Assembly (NCBI RefSeq): GCF_001306115.1
Contig: NZ_LGCL01000023.1
Location: forward strand, 114,322 to 178,321
DNA length: 64,000 nucleotides
Source: Ornatilinea apprima
GTDB taxonomy: Bacteria; Chloroflexota; Anaerolineae; Anaerolineales; Anaerolineaceae
Direction of reading: 5' to 3'
Positions 8,968-18,089 of the stretch are shown here, in pieces (the stretch's first letter is position 1; the number at the start of each line of letters is the position of its first letter). The position numbers were made by a program, and so were the translations under genes. A model generated the notes under the pieces. The model had not been told where the DNA came from, did no database searches, and saw only the letters and a program-made list of their open reading frames with translations.

Positions 8968-10881
8968 ATGGTCATTATCGATTTGCTGCAGAACTTTGCC
9001 CTTCTCATCGCAATTTCCGCCACGTATCGGATTATTCTGGCCCGGCAGGAAAAAGACAGTCTCACCTTTAAAATTCTGGTCGGATTATTGTTCGCCGTCG
9101 CCGGAATTTTGGGTATGCTGACCCCCATGAATTTCCTTCCGGGCGTATTCTTTGATGGGCGATCCATCATTCTGAGCATAGCAGGCTTGTTTGGGGGACC
9201 GATTTCAGCGATCATCGCCGCCAGCGCCTGCGCGGCGTACCGCTGGTGGGTGGGCGGTGCTGGCGTTGTGATGGGAATTTCCGTCATCGTCGAATCAGCC
9301 GCCATTGGTGTCCTGTTCTTTTATCTGCGCCGCAACACAAAACTTGTCATGTCCGTGCCAGTTTTGTTTGGTTTCAGCTTCATCGTGCACCTCATTATGT
9401 TTTTCCTGACGCTTGCCCTGCCCGGCGGAGCCGGTTATGTGGTGATGCAGCAAATTGGCTACGCGATTCTGTTTCTCTATCCGCTCGTATCCACCCTGAT
9501 TTGCCTCTTCTTCCTGGATTCTGAGGCACAAATTCGCGACCGCAAAGCCCTTGCAGAAAGCGAAAAAGCATTAAAGAAAGCCCAAGAAGTGGCCCATGTG
9601 GGCAGTTGGACCTGGTACTTACAAGAGGACCGGTATGTATGGTCAGATGAAATGTATCGCATTTTCGGAATAGACAAAGACCGCTTCACCGGCCATTTGA
9701 GAGAAGCGATCTTTAACACCGTCCATCCTGATGACCGCGCCGCGGTGGAAGAAACGTACCGTTCGATGATGGAAAAGAATCAGCCTATCCCCGTTGAACA
9801 TCGCCTGATCAGGCCAGACGGAAGTGAGCGAGTGGTGTGGACGGAATCTGGAGAGCTGACACTGAACAATAAGGGGGAAGCAGGGGTATTGACCGGCATT
9901 GTGCAGGATATTACCGAGCGAAGGGAAGCGGAAGAAAAACTGAAAGAGAGCGAGAGCCGCTACCGTAATTTGATTCTGCATTCACCGGACGCGATTCTCG
10001 TCATTCATAACAGTCAGGTGGTGCTGGTGAATATGGCCTGCATCAAGCTCTTTGGCGCCAAGAGCGCGGATGATCTGATCGGAAAACCTCTCTTCGATTT
10101 GTTTCACCCCGATTTTCATAATCAGATCCGCGAGCGCATTGATTACCTGCGCGACATGGGTGAAGTGGTTCCTGTGGTGGAAGAAAAGATTGTGCGCCTG
10201 GATGGGCAGGTGATCAATGTGGATGTGCTGGCTGCCCCTTTCACCTTCAAAGGCAGCAATGATATCCATGTGATTTTGCGCGACATCACCGAGCGCAAGC
10301 AGATGCAAGACGCCCTGCAAAGCTCGCACGACCTGCTGACCCGGCTTGCCGAACAGGTGCCGGGCGTGGTTTATCAGTACCAGTTAGACCCGGACGGCAG
10401 TTCGCGCTTCCCCTACTCCAGTCCGGGCATATATGAAATCTACGAAGTAACCCCCGAAGAAGTGCGCGAGGACGCGACCGTGGTTTTCGGGCGGCTGCAC
10501 CCGGAGGATTATGATTACGTTGCGAACGCCATCTTTGAATCGGCGCGCACGCTGGAATTATTTCATGTGGTATTCAGGGTGATCTTACCAAGCCAGGGGC
10601 TGCGATGGCGATCCAGTTACGCCAAACCCGAGCGAACCGCCAATGGCGGCACACTGTGGTATGGCGTTATCACCGACATCACCGAGCGCAAGCTGGCCGA
10701 ACAGAAAATTGAGGAACAGCTCCAGGAGCTGCGGCGCTGGCAGGCTGTAATGGTGGGGCGGGAGAAACGCGTGATTGAATTGAAACAGGAAGTGAATGAA
10801 CTGTTGGCACAGGCAGGCAAGCCCGCAAAATATGCGGCGGAAGAAAACAGCCAGCAGAAGTGGAGCGGAGGACTTGAATGA
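8968..10881 (+). CDS. Membrane PAS-domain sensor protein without a kinase domain
   Basis: A 637-residue protein. Residues 1-185 form a membrane module resembling the 5TM part of 5TMR-LYT sensors (helices with LLFAVAGILGM and GLFGGPISAIIAASACAAY). Three PAS/PAC modules follow at about 200-315, 325-440 and 450-585, each ending in DITER. The tail is a coiled coil (RRWQAVMVGREKRVIELKQEVNELLAQ). No HisKA, HATPase, GGDEF or EAL domain is present, so the output must come from a partner. The stop overlaps the ATG of the downstream kinase, so an input subunit for that kinase is a reasonable inference. GAGG upstream supports the start. Confidence 0.85.
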   Translation: MVIIDLLQNFALLIAISATYRIILARQEKDSLTFKILVGLLFAVAGILGMLTPMNFLPGVFFDGRSIILSIAGLFGGPISAIIAASACAAYRWWVGGAGVVMGISVIVESAAIGVLFFYLRRNTKLVMSVPVLFGFSFIVHLIMFFLTLALPGGAGYVVMQQIGYAILFLYPLVSTLICLFFLDSEAQIRDRKALAESEKALKKAQEVAHVGSWTWYLQEDRYVWSDEMYRIFGIDKDRFTGHLREAIFNTVHPDDRAAVEETYRSMMEKNQPIPVEHRLIRPDGSERVVWTESGELTLNNKGEAGVLTGIVQDITERREAEEKLKESESRYRNLILHSPDAILVIHNSQVVLVNMACIKLFGAKSADDLIGKPLFDLFHPDFHNQIRERIDYLRDMGEVVPVVEEKIVRLDGQVINVDVLAAPFTFKGSNDIHVILRDITERKQMQDALQSSHDLLTRLAEQVPGVVYQYQLDPDGSSRFPYSSPGIYEIYEVTPEEVREDATVVFGRLHPEDYDYVANAIFESARTLELFHVVFRVILPSQGLRWRSSYAKPERTANGGTLWYGVITDITERKLAEQKIEEQLQELRRWQAVMVGREKRVIELKQEVNELLAQAGKPAKYAAEENSQQKWSGGLE

Positions 10882-13778
10882 ATGCTCCAATGACTGAAAA
10901 TCCCAATGATCGCGGATCTAAACGATGGTTTTCCTTCTTCTGGGCGCGTCTCTTAGCAGCCGCGCTCGTTGCCATATTGATTAGTCTGGCATGGTTTCAG
11001 GCAGGCAAAACATACCAGGCTTCCTTGATCGAGCAGCAAAGAACGCTTTTATACAGTCGCTATGAGGCGGCTGGAACGGTTTTAACCTCGCGGATTAATC
11101 GCCGCCAGGCCATTTTGATTGGTTTGGCCGCCAGTGTAAAAACGCACTCCATTGATGACATGCGATTGCATTTCTATAATAATTTTGCAGAGAACCTGAG
11201 AAACAACGATCCGATGATTCGCGCCATTCAATTCTTTCCGGCAGAAGGTGAAGTGCTGGTTTACCCAATGGAGGGTAATGAGGCTGTCCTCGGCAGCACA
11301 TTAGAAGACTTGAGAAACACCGATCGGGTATCGACTCGCACGGATGTTGAGAGAGCTATTGAAACAAGGCAAATCACCTTGAGCAGCCCTTATGAATTGC
11401 GTCAGGGAGGCAAAGGGGTGGTGGCGCGCATGGCCATATACGACCAGGATAAATTGCTGGGGTTGGCCGTGGTGGTTCTGAACCTTGAACCCCTCTTGGA
11501 AATTCCAGGCATTTCTCCCACCCCAGATAATATTCACGTTGCGATCAAAGACCAGAACGGTGTAACGTTTTTTGGCGATGAATCGGTATTTTCTGCTGAC
11601 CCGGTGGTCACCACGGTGATTTTACCAGAAGGGAACTGGACGCTGGGTGCGGTACCGGCCCAGGGATGGTTTGCCACCATTCAATCGCAAATGGTTGGTT
11701 TTTGGCTGATTGGTGCGTTGATTTCTACACTGGCAGGTGCGATCACGTATTTAATAATCAACAACCAGGCAGCCTTAAGAAGAACGGTTGAAGAGCGCAC
11801 GGCGGCGCTGGTTGAAAGTGAAACGCGTTTTGCCACCGCCCTGCGATTGGTGAATGAAGGAATCTGGGAATGGAACTTACAAGAAAACAAAGGATTTGCC
11901 AGCAAAAACTGTTACGCCATGTTAGGGTATGAAGAAAAGGAATTTGATTCCTTTGAAGATTGGCTGCGGCTTGCCCCGCCCGAGGAAGAAAACCGGGTTC
12001 GAGTGGAGATTCAGCAAGGCATCGAATCAGGCAAGGGCTTTGATTGCGAACTTCGCCTGCGTAAAAAAAATGGAGATTGGATGTACGCGCTAGTGCGAGG
12101 GCGCGTTGTAGATAAATCGAAAGGCGGAACTGTTGCCAGTATTATTGGCACAATTTCCGACATCACCGAACGCAAACTGAAAGAAGCCCAACTGCGCGAG
12201 AGTGAATCAAAATTTCGCTCATTGTTTATGAATGAGCATGCGCCAATGATGCTGATCTCGCCGGAAAGCAGTGAAATCATAGACATCAACCCGGCGGCGT
12301 GCAAATATTACGGTTGGAGCCGCTCAGAATTGCTCACGATGAAGGTCAGCCAGATTAACACACTCAGCGAAACGGAAATTGCTGCAGAAATGCAAAAAGC
12401 GGTTGACGAACAGCGCAACAGCTTCCACTTCCGGCACCGCCTGGCCAATGGAGAAATTCGGGACGTGGAAGTTTTCAGCGGCCCGATTGAATTCCAAGGC
12501 AAGACTTTGTTGTATTCCATCATCCACGATATTACTGCCCGCAAGCAGGCCGAAAGAGCGCTGGAAGAAAGTGAAGAACGCTACCGGCAGTTGCTGGAGC
12601 TGGCGCCGGTTGGGATCGCGGTGGAGTGTGAAGAAAAGATTCAATTCATCAATCCGTCCGGGGTTCAACTGCTGGGTGGCAAGTCTGCGGGCGACATCAT
12701 CGGAAAAACAATCAGCAACTTCACCCTGCCGGATCGGCAAGAAGAGATTCTAAATCAATTCCGGCAAAGAATGGCCGGAGAAGAGATTTACCCGGTAGAA
12801 AATATATTACGCAAACTGGACGGCGCGCTGGTCAACGTGGAGGTGGTGGCCAACCCCATTCTATACCTGGACAAACCCGCTATTCAAATCATTGCTACTG
12901 ACATTACAGAACGAAAAAAGACCGAAGAAAAGATCCTGGCCAATCAAAAGGAATTGCAGCGCCTGCTGCAAGAAGCAGACGAATCGCGCAAGGTTCTGCT
13001 CAGCCTGGTGGAAGATCAAAAAGCAGCCGAAGAACAATTGAGCCAATTGAACGCTGAACTGGAAAAACGTGTAAGCCAGCGTACCGCCCAGTTGGAGGCA
13101 GTGAACAAAGAACTGGAAGCCTTCTCATACTCGGTTTCACACGACTTAAGAGCGCCGCTGCGCGGTATTGATGGTTGGAGCCTGGCGCTGCTGGAAGATT
13201 ACGGCAGCCAGTTGAACCAAGAAGCCCAGCGCTATTTGAATCGGGTGCGTGATGAAACCCAACGCATGGGACAATTGATTGACGACCTGCTGCGCCTTTC
13301 CAGGGTAACCCGCGTGGAGATTAAACACAGCGAAATTGACCTCTCCGAACTGGCAAAGTTGATCGTAAACCGCCTTATGGAAGAAAACGGCCAGTCTCCC
13401 GTTGAGATAAAAATTCAAGAAGGCTTGCTCGTATCGGGAGATGCCAATTTGCTGGAGATTATGCTCACCAATTTACTCTCCAATGCGTTAAAATTCAGCG
13501 GGCGGCAGGCGCAGCCGCGAATTGAGTTTGGCTGTCAGACAGTCGACAACCAGCCAACTTATTTTGTGCGCGACAATGGAGTTGGTTTTGACATGCAATA
13601 TGCCAAGAATCTATTCGGCGCCTTTCAACGCATGCACAAACAGACTGAGTTCCCTGGCACAGGAATTGGTCTGGCCACCGTTCAGCGGATTGTCAACCGG
13701 CACGGTGGAAAAATATGGGTCGATGCCAAGAAGGACAAGGGAGCAACATTCTATTTCACCTTGGGAGAGAAGAAATGA
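10878..13778 (+). CDS. CHASE-PAS sensor histidine kinase
   Basis: A 966-residue kinase. A first membrane helix (about 18-38) is followed by a CHASE-type extracytoplasmic sensor (about 60-265; IRAIQFFP, VYPMEGN), a second helix (VGFWLIGALISTLAGAITYL), and three PAS/PAC modules at about 310-430, 440-560 and 570-690. After a coiled coil come HisKA with the phospho-acceptor in SVSHDLRAPLRGIDG and HATPase with NLLSNALKF, DNGVGFD and GTGIGLA. The HisKA variant resembles that of phytochrome-type kinases, which often pair with short receivers, and one follows directly with an ATGA overlap. Confidence 0.93.
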   Translation: MNAPMTENPNDRGSKRWFSFFWARLLAAALVAILISLAWFQAGKTYQASLIEQQRTLLYSRYEAAGTVLTSRINRRQAILIGLAASVKTHSIDDMRLHFYNNFAENLRNNDPMIRAIQFFPAEGEVLVYPMEGNEAVLGSTLEDLRNTDRVSTRTDVERAIETRQITLSSPYELRQGGKGVVARMAIYDQDKLLGLAVVVLNLEPLLEIPGISPTPDNIHVAIKDQNGVTFFGDESVFSADPVVTTVILPEGNWTLGAVPAQGWFATIQSQMVGFWLIGALISTLAGAITYLIINNQAALRRTVEERTAALVESETRFATALRLVNEGIWEWNLQENKGFASKNCYAMLGYEEKEFDSFEDWLRLAPPEEENRVRVEIQQGIESGKGFDCELRLRKKNGDWMYALVRGRVVDKSKGGTVASIIGTISDITERKLKEAQLRESESKFRSLFMNEHAPMMLISPESSEIIDINPAACKYYGWSRSELLTMKVSQINTLSETEIAAEMQKAVDEQRNSFHFRHRLANGEIRDVEVFSGPIEFQGKTLLYSIIHDITARKQAERALEESEERYRQLLELAPVGIAVECEEKIQFINPSGVQLLGGKSAGDIIGKTISNFTLPDRQEEILNQFRQRMAGEEIYPVENILRKLDGALVNVEVVANPILYLDKPAIQIIATDITERKKTEEKILANQKELQRLLQEADESRKVLLSLVEDQKAAEEQLSQLNAELEKRVSQRTAQLEAVNKELEAFSYSVSHDLRAPLRGIDGWSLALLEDYGSQLNQEAQRYLNRVRDETQRMGQLIDDLLRLSRVTRVEIKHSEIDLSELAKLIVNRLMEENGQSPVEIKIQEGLLVSGDANLLEIMLTNLLSNALKFSGRQAQPRIEFGCQTVDNQPTYFVRDNGVGFDMQYAKNLFGAFQRMHKQTEFPGTGIGLATVQRIVNRHGGKIWVDAKKDKGATFYFTLGEKK

Positions 13779-14212
13779 ATGAAAAAATCATTCTGCTGGT
13801 CGAAGACAACCCGAGCGACATCGAACTGACCAAGCGAGCGCTTGCCAAAGCGCACATCATGAATGAATTGGTGGTTGCCGAGAATGGGCTGGAGGCGCTG
13901 GAGTATCTCTTTGGTCTGGAAAAGAATGGAGAGCATCCCGAACCACTGCCGGCCATCGTGCTGCTGGATTTGAAACTGCCCGGCGTTGATGGGCTGGAAG
14001 TGTTAAGAAAAATCCGCGAAAACCCTTACACGCACCGCCAGCCGGTGGTGATTCTGACTTCCTCACGCGAAGAACAGGATATTGCCGCCTCTTACGACCT
14101 GGGCGTTAACAGTTACATTCGCAAACCGGTGGATTTTTACCAGTTTGCGGAGGCTATTCAGCAGCTCGGTTTATATTGGCTGGTATTGAACGAAAACCCA
14201 CCCAGCATGTAA
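13775..14212 (+). CDS. Single-domain response regulator (Rcp1/CheY-like)
   Basis: A 145-residue receiver with no output domain: acidic pocket EDN, phospho-acceptor Asp in LLDLKLPGVDG, Thr/Ser in ILTSS and Lys in YIRKPVDF. The spacing and the RKPVDF ending match the small regulators paired with phytochrome-like kinases. It starts at ATG 13775 overlapping the kinase stop. It could work as a phosphate shuttle or act by protein-protein contact. A terminator hairpin follows 28 bases after its stop. Confidence 0.93.
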   Translation: MNEKIILLVEDNPSDIELTKRALAKAHIMNELVVAENGLEALEYLFGLEKNGEHPEPLPAIVLLDLKLPGVDGLEVLRKIRENPYTHRQPVVILTSSREEQDIAASYDLGVNSYIRKPVDFYQFAEAIQQLGLYWLVLNENPPSM

Positions 14213-14239
14213 ACGGCGCAAGAGTCAACGCTCTGTTAG

Positions 14240-14300
14240 AACAAACAGGTAACCCAGGCATTTCTGAACATATCGCTGGGGTTGCCTGTTTGTTTCTCAT
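14240..14300 (+). terminator. Terminator after the CHASE-kinase operon
   Basis: A 16-bp stem, 14240-14255 with 14279-14294, with one mismatch (AACAAACAGG...CCTGTTTGTT), is followed by a T-rich stretch. It closes the three-gene sensory operon. Confidence 0.8.
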
Positions 14301-14331
14301 TTACAAGGCCACCAATCAACCTGTTGTCTTT

Positions 14332-14340
14332 TGCTATAAT
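14332..14340 (+). promoter_or_regulatory. Candidate extended -10 for the seven-PAS kinase
   Basis: TGCTATAAT is an extended -10 element (TGn plus TATAAT) 84 bases before ATG 14424. The -35 region is weak, as is tolerated with extended -10 promoters. Confidence 0.45.
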
Positions 14341-14423
14341 CGGATCAAGACTGATTCCGGTTCCTACACCTTTTTGTGCCGCAAGCGGTTGGGAACAACC
14401 TTTCAACCCTATCTGGAGGCAGC

Positions 14424-17400
14424 ATGCCCAAAGATCAATCCCCCGAAAGCAGCCAGGAACTGCAAACTTTACGCGATTTGACCGTAGAATTGCAGGCTAA
14501 ATTGCACAGCCAGCAAAAAGAAATAGCAGACTTGCAACAACGGCTTTCTGAACACGAAAATTGCCATCTGTTCCGTTTCTTGTTTGACCAGATGGCACAG
14601 GGGGTGGTGTTTCAAGGGGCAGACGGCCATGTTCTGTATGCCAACTCCGCTGCCGAATCGATTCTGGGGCTAACCAGCGATCAACTCCGGAGGACAGCGC
14701 CCTTGGACCCGGCCTGGAAAGCCACCCGTGAAGACGGCACGCCCTTTCCAGAGCAGGAATACCCTGCATGGGTGGCCTTGAAAACGGGAAAAAGGGTGGA
14801 AAACGTGGTCATGGAGATCTACAGCCCGCTGCTGGGAGAGAGTCGTTGGATCAACATTAACGCTATTCCGCAGCGTTCGCCCGGCAAAAAAACCGTTCAG
14901 CACGTTTTCACCACCTTTGAAGATATCACCAGCCGCAAACAGGCGGAAACTGGCTTACAGCGCAGCGAAAGAGAACTTCGTGCCCTGTACGAATCGATGA
15001 TGGAGATGGTTGCCCTGCACAAAGTGATCTATGATGAAGCGGGGAATCCCACGAACTACGAGATCATCTACTGCAATACCGCGTATACCCAAGTCACCGG
15101 CCTGGCTTATGATCAGGTGATTGGCAAGCCGGCCTCAGAGGTATATGGAACAGAAGAAGCTCCGTATCTGGATATATTCGCCAAGGTGGCCGAGACTGGA
15201 GAACCTTATCACTTCGAAACGGCCTTTTCGCCCATGCAAAAGGTTTTCGATGTGTCTGTTTTTTCGCCGGAAAAGGGGTTGTTCGCCACCATTTCAGAAG
15301 ACATCACCGAAAAAAAGCGTATTCAAACGCAGTTGGAAGAAAGCCAGCGCCAGCAGCTAACGCTGCTGAGCAACCTGCCTGGAATGGCTTACCGCTGCCG
15401 CAATGATGAGAACTGGACCATGGAGTTTGTGAGTGACGGCTGCCTGCAAATAACGGGATACCGGCCTGAAGAGCTGCTGGGCAACCGCATTCAAAGCTAT
15501 GCAAGCCTCATTCATTCGCTTGATCAAGGGATGGTCTGGGATTCTATTCAAGCCCAAATTTCGAAAGATGAACCATTCCAGCTAAACTATCGGATTGTAA
15601 CTAAAAATGGGGTAGAAAAATGGGTTTGGGAGCAAGGACGCGCGGTGAAATCACCAGAAGGAGAAATCATCGCCCTGGAAGGATTGATTTTTGATATCGA
15701 CCAGCGCGTCAAGGCGGAGCAGGCTCTGGCGGAAAGCGAGGAGCGGTTTCGCTCGTATGTTGAGCACGCTCCGGTTGCCATTTTAATCGTCGATGAAACC
15801 GGAAAATACCTGGATGTGAACCAGACAGCCTGCCAAATGTTCGGCTATTCAAGGGATGAATTTCTGTCTTTGAACATCCCTGATCTGGTGTATGCAGACG
15901 ATATGCAAAAAGGCCAGCAGCATTTCTTAAAAGTATTACAGACTGGCTCTTCCCAAGATGACATTCGCCTGAATAAGAAAGATGGTGGCACCGTCTGGTC
16001 TACCGTGAGCGCGGTAAAAATTGCAGAAAACCGCTTTATGGCCTTTTGCAAAGATATCAGCGACCGAAAGAACGTGGAAGAGGCGTTACGTGCCAGTGAA
16101 GAGAAATATCGCAGCCTGGTAGAAAGCCAGGAATCGGCGATCTTTACCATTGACTCAGAAGGTAAATACCATTTCGCAAATCAACAAGCCCTGATTGAAT
16201 TTAACCCCAGCCCCGCGGACCTGGTGGGGGTTAGCGTTTACGATCTCTTTCCCAAAGAGGTGGCAGACCGCCAGCTTGGCAGCGTGCGCAAGGTCATTGA
16301 ATCCGGGGAAGGCATGATTCGAGAGTCAATGAGTCCGATTGCGGGCAAGCCGCGCTGGTTTCGCACCAGCATTCAACCGGTTTTTGGCCCGGATGGCAAA
16401 GCCGTGCTGGCATTGGTCAGCGCGGTGGACATCACCGAGCGCAAGGAAATTGAGTTGGTGTTGGAAGACAAGGTAAAGCAGCGCACAGCGGAAATCGAAT
16501 CCATCCGCCAGCGCCTGGAATTAGCCACCCAAGCAGCGGGGATCGGCATTTGGGATTGGAATCTCAGCACCGGAGAAATGCTTTGGGATGACCAGATGGC
16601 GGCCATCTATGGACTACCGCCCGTCGGATTTATCAGCCGGCTTGAAAAATGGAAAGAGATGATCCACCCCGATGACAGCGGAGTAGTTGCCCAGTTATTA
16701 CAGTGTATTGAGCAGCGAACCCCTTATAAGAGCACCTTTCGCATCCTATGGCCAGATCAATCCATCCACTTCATCACCGCCAACGCGGTTACGCTTCTGG
16801 ATGAGAACGACCAACCCCTGCGTGTGGTGGGCACCAACTACGACATCACCGCCCAAAAAGAACAAGAGCACGAGCTGCGCCGCCGGGAGAACCTGTATCG
16901 AACATTGTTTGAAAATTCAAATGATGCCATTTTTTTGTTGTATCCCAATGGGCGAATCTGGCGGGCCAATGAAAAAATGACCGGTTTGTTGGGCTATTCA
17001 ACCGAAGAAATTAAGTTGATGACATATGAGGAATTTCTTGTGGAAGAAGAGCGACAAAAAGCCCTGGAGCATTTGCGAAAGTCAGCCAACGGTGAAGAAA
17101 TGCCTTTACATGAGCACCTATGCCTGGATCAATCAGGCAACCCCGTTCATGTGGAAATCAACCTATCACCGATCCATGATGCGGAAGGGAAAATCATTCT
17201 CATTCAAAATGTGATGCGCGATATTACTTCACGCAAAAAGGTGGAAGCCCTGCGCCAGCAAAGCGAAGAGACACTGCGCTTTGCCAACACCGAACTGGCG
17301 CGCGCCAACCGGGCCAAAGACGAATTTCTGGCAAACATGAGCCATGAGCTGCGCACACCATTGAATAATATTCTGGCGCTGGCTGAAACCCTGAATGAAG

Positions 17401-18005
17401 AAACGCAAGGACCCGTGAATGAGGTACAGCGCCGTTCGATTAAAAATATTGAGCTCAGCGGCCGCCATCTGCTGTCGCTGATCAATGACATTCTCGACCT
17501 CTCGAAGATCGAATCGCGCAAAATGAAACTGGCAATCGATGAATACTCGGTCAACGAAATTGGTCAGGCCAGCATAAACTTTGTCAAAGAGTCGGCCAAT
17601 AAAAAAGGCATTGAAATGGAATTTCATCTGCAAGATCCCGCTCTGCGCCTGCGCGGAGATGGGCGGCGCATCAAACAAATGCTGGTCAATCTGTTAGGCA
17701 ACGCCGTAAAGTTTACCCCATCCGGTGGCCGGGTAACGTTATCCGTCTGGCAAGATACGCTGAAGGATGAGATCTGCTTCCGGGTAGAAGACAACGGCAT
17801 CGGGATGAAAGCTGAGGATATAAATAAACTGTTTGAGCCTTTCGAGCAGTTGGACAGCAGCCTGGCACGCCGCTACGAAGGGACTGGGTTGGGGCTGGCG
17901 CTGGTGAAAAAGCTGGCCGAACTGCACGGAGGTTCTGTTTCCGTGACCAGCGAATTTGGAAAAGGAAGCATCTTTACCATCGCCCTGCCCCAATCGCGAG
18001 AATAA
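14424..18005 (+). CDS. Soluble multi-PAS sensor histidine kinase
   Basis: A 1193-residue cytoplasmic kinase. No membrane helix is seen; the N-terminus is a coiled coil (LRDLTVELQAKLHSQQKEIADLQQRL). Seven PAS modules follow, opening with phrases such as MAQGVVFQGADG, MYRC, HAPVAILIVDE, QESAIFTID, GIWDWNLSTG and NDAIFLLYPNG, most closing with DIT-type PAC motifs. HisKA has its His in NMSHELRTPLNNILA, and HATPase shows NLLGNAVKF, DNGIGM and GTGLGLALVKK. ATG 14424 is chosen over 14376 because TGGAGG sits five bases upstream. It has no receiver of its own and no adjacent regulator, so its partner is unknown. Confidence 0.93.
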   Translation: MPKDQSPESSQELQTLRDLTVELQAKLHSQQKEIADLQQRLSEHENCHLFRFLFDQMAQGVVFQGADGHVLYANSAAESILGLTSDQLRRTAPLDPAWKATREDGTPFPEQEYPAWVALKTGKRVENVVMEIYSPLLGESRWININAIPQRSPGKKTVQHVFTTFEDITSRKQAETGLQRSERELRALYESMMEMVALHKVIYDEAGNPTNYEIIYCNTAYTQVTGLAYDQVIGKPASEVYGTEEAPYLDIFAKVAETGEPYHFETAFSPMQKVFDVSVFSPEKGLFATISEDITEKKRIQTQLEESQRQQLTLLSNLPGMAYRCRNDENWTMEFVSDGCLQITGYRPEELLGNRIQSYASLIHSLDQGMVWDSIQAQISKDEPFQLNYRIVTKNGVEKWVWEQGRAVKSPEGEIIALEGLIFDIDQRVKAEQALAESEERFRSYVEHAPVAILIVDETGKYLDVNQTACQMFGYSRDEFLSLNIPDLVYADDMQKGQQHFLKVLQTGSSQDDIRLNKKDGGTVWSTVSAVKIAENRFMAFCKDISDRKNVEEALRASEEKYRSLVESQESAIFTIDSEGKYHFANQQALIEFNPSPADLVGVSVYDLFPKEVADRQLGSVRKVIESGEGMIRESMSPIAGKPRWFRTSIQPVFGPDGKAVLALVSAVDITERKEIELVLEDKVKQRTAEIESIRQRLELATQAAGIGIWDWNLSTGEMLWDDQMAAIYGLPPVGFISRLEKWKEMIHPDDSGVVAQLLQCIEQRTPYKSTFRILWPDQSIHFITANAVTLLDENDQPLRVVGTNYDITAQKEQEHELRRRENLYRTLFENSNDAIFLLYPNGRIWRANEKMTGLLGYSTEEIKLMTYEEFLVEEERQKALEHLRKSANGEEMPLHEHLCLDQSGNPVHVEINLSPIHDAEGKIILIQNVMRDITSRKKVEALRQQSEETLRFANTELARANRAKDEFLANMSHELRTPLNNILALAETLNEETQGPVNEVQRRSIKNIELSGRHLLSLINDILDLSKIESRKMKLAIDEYSVNEIGQASINFVKESANKKGIEMEFHLQDPALRLRGDGRRIKQMLVNLLGNAVKFTPSGGRVTLSVWQDTLKDEICFRVEDNGIGMKAEDINKLFEPFEQLDSSLARRYEGTGLGLALVKKLAELHGGSVSVTSEFGKGSIFTIALPQSRE

Positions 18006-18036
18006 CCAGGGAAAACTGCTTTCCTTTAATAAGAAG

Positions 18037-18075
18037 ACCCGCCCCGAAGGATCGATTCGCGGCGGGTGATTTTTT
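18037..18075. terminator. Bidirectional terminator between convergent genes
   Basis: ACCCGCC at 18037-18043 pairs with GGCGGGT at 18061-18067. A T-run follows on the plus strand and a T-rich stretch on the minus strand. It can end both the kinase transcript and the minus-strand gene ending at 18090. Confidence 0.75.
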
Positions 18076-18089
18076 GCCGAATTTCAATC

